A DNA stretch of 43,356 nucleotides from Bacillota bacterium (GTDB lineage Bacteria > Bacillota > Clostridia > Acetivibrionales > DUMC01), in the NCBI GenBank assembly GCA_013314855.1, contig JABUEW010000025.1, positions 1-43,356 of the forward strand. Reading direction: 5' to 3'. The translations under genes were made by a program, and so were the position numbers. Of this stretch, positions 42,914-43,356 are shown piece by piece (positions within the stretch are counted from its first letter, which is position 1; every line of letters begins with the position of its first letter). The notes beneath the pieces were generated by a model. It ran no database searches and was not told where the DNA came from. It saw nothing but the letters and a program-made list of their open reading frames with translations.

Positions 42914-43228
42914 ATGAATATTATATTTGAAAACAAAGAGTATGGAGATTTATATAATAAATGTGTTATTGAAAAATTCAAGAAAAATTATCCTGAACCT
43001 AAGTGTGTTGCTGTTTGTATGAAGAGAAGCCCGGATTTATTATTTTTATTGTATTATCTATTTAAAAATGGAATTACATATATACCTATAGATCCTACTT
43101 ACCCCCATGAACGGATTCAGTATATACTTCATGATTCGAAACCTGATATAGTTGTTTTTGATTTGGCAGAGAGTTCAAATAATGAATCAGTTTATAACAG
43201 TACTTACGCAAGCTTAATTGAACCTTGA
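42914..43228 (+). pseudogene. NRPS adenylation domain, N-terminal fragment broken before a group II intron
   Basis: About 104 codons matching the first part of an adenylation domain: CVAVCMKRSPDLLFLLYYLF, then GITYIPIDPTYPHERIQYIL (core A1-A2 region) and HDSKPDIVVFD. The ATG at 42914 has GGTGA upstream; ATG 42902 lacks one. TGA (43226-43228) ends the frame before the later cores (A3 TSGTTGxPKG and beyond), and the intron starts 9 bases later. No condensation or carrier domain precedes it, so it is probably the loading module that would activate AHBA. The remainder may lie beyond the intron outside the window. Confidence 0.75.
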
Positions 43229-43237
43229 CAAATTCAT

Positions 43238-43356
43238 GTGCGCCCAGACGAAGCTGTAGACTTGCTAGCTGGTGAAAGTCCAGTCCAAACAGACGCCAAG
43301 GGGTTTGGTAGCTATAAACCCAGTATTGTCAGTAATGGCAATGCTGAAGCGGTTTG
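43238..43356 (+). ncRNA. Group II intron, 5' end (runs off the window)
   Basis: GTGCGCCCAGACGAAG begins with the conserved GTGCG of bacterial group II introns, and GCTGGTGAAAGTCCAGTC is a conserved domain I hairpin segment. Only 119 bases are present. The intron-encoded reverse transcriptase and domains V-VI would lie past the window. The upstream exon ends near AAATTCAT. It follows the adenylation fragment by 9 bases. Confidence 0.8.

Noticed and set aside
1-43356. CRISPR arrays, tRNA or rRNA genes
   Set aside because: No regularly spaced repeats, no tRNA cloverleaf and no rRNA-like stretch was seen on either strand.

Overview
The window reads as chromosome of a low-G+C, Gram-positive anaerobe of the Clostridia. 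This is inferred from strong GGAGG-type ribosome binding sites with frequent TTG/GTG starts, AT-rich DNA, a clostripain-type protease, a VanZ-like protein, a two-[4Fe-4S] ferredoxin/FrhB protein and clostridial-type insertion sequences. The species cannot be fixed from sequence alone. All credible genes are on the + strand.

Layout. (1) 0.3-4.3 kb: a small membrane protein, a membrane-anchored clostripain-family (C11) peptidase, and a VanZ-like protein behind a hairpin-containing leader. A compact GC-richer element around 3.4-3.6 kb may be a structured RNA. (2) 4.4-25.7 kb: a cell-surface polysaccharide locus. Its borders are more GC-rich housekeeping-type sugar genes: a PglF/WbpM-like dehydratase at the left, and a UDP-uronate epimerase, a UDP-sugar 6-dehydrogenase and a pyrophosphorylase-kinase fusion at the right. 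The core (6.6-23.3 kb) is much more AT-rich. It holds an aldolase, a PLP decarboxylase, an initiating sugar transferase, a class IV aminotransferase, glycosyltransferases, a GT4-acetyltransferase fusion, a Wzy-like polymerase, a pyruvyl transferase, a Wzx-like flippase and an FrhB-like protein. Between 15.5 and 19.2 kb it is interrupted by a decayed IS630 element, a decayed IS110 element with a strongly folded leader (bridge-RNA candidate) and a further transposase remnant. (3) 28.5-32.3 kb: a graveyard. A truncated IS1595 transposase is followed by a broken three-domain defence-type gene (SIR2, TIR/deoxyribosyltransferase-like, HEPN) split by a 190-bp miniature transposon with an exact 6-bp target duplication. 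After it come an unknown frameshifted gene and a partial copy of the pyrophosphorylase-kinase gene.

(4) 32.3-43.2 kb: the most notable part, a tightly packed operon for a natural product. It carries a heterodimeric ABC exporter, a type II thioesterase, a BtrH-like acyltransferase, and six genes matching the 3-amino-5-hydroxybenzoate (AHBA) pathway of ansamycin producers: RifL-, RifN-, RifJ-, RifK-, RifM- and RifG-like. The start of an NRPS adenylation domain, the natural candidate for activating AHBA, follows. That gene stops after about 104 codons, and 9 bases later a group II intron begins and runs off the window. AHBA pathways are known mainly from actinomycete ansamycin and mitomycin producers, so an anaerobic firmicute locus with NRPS rather than visible PKS context is a good candidate for an undescribed metabolite. 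The aminoDAHP synthase (RifH) is not in the window, and the intron raises the question of whether the locus still works.

A GGTGCC-T-GGCACC palindromic repeat family sits at the 3' ends of three resident genes and is absent from the AT-rich core and the AHBA operon.
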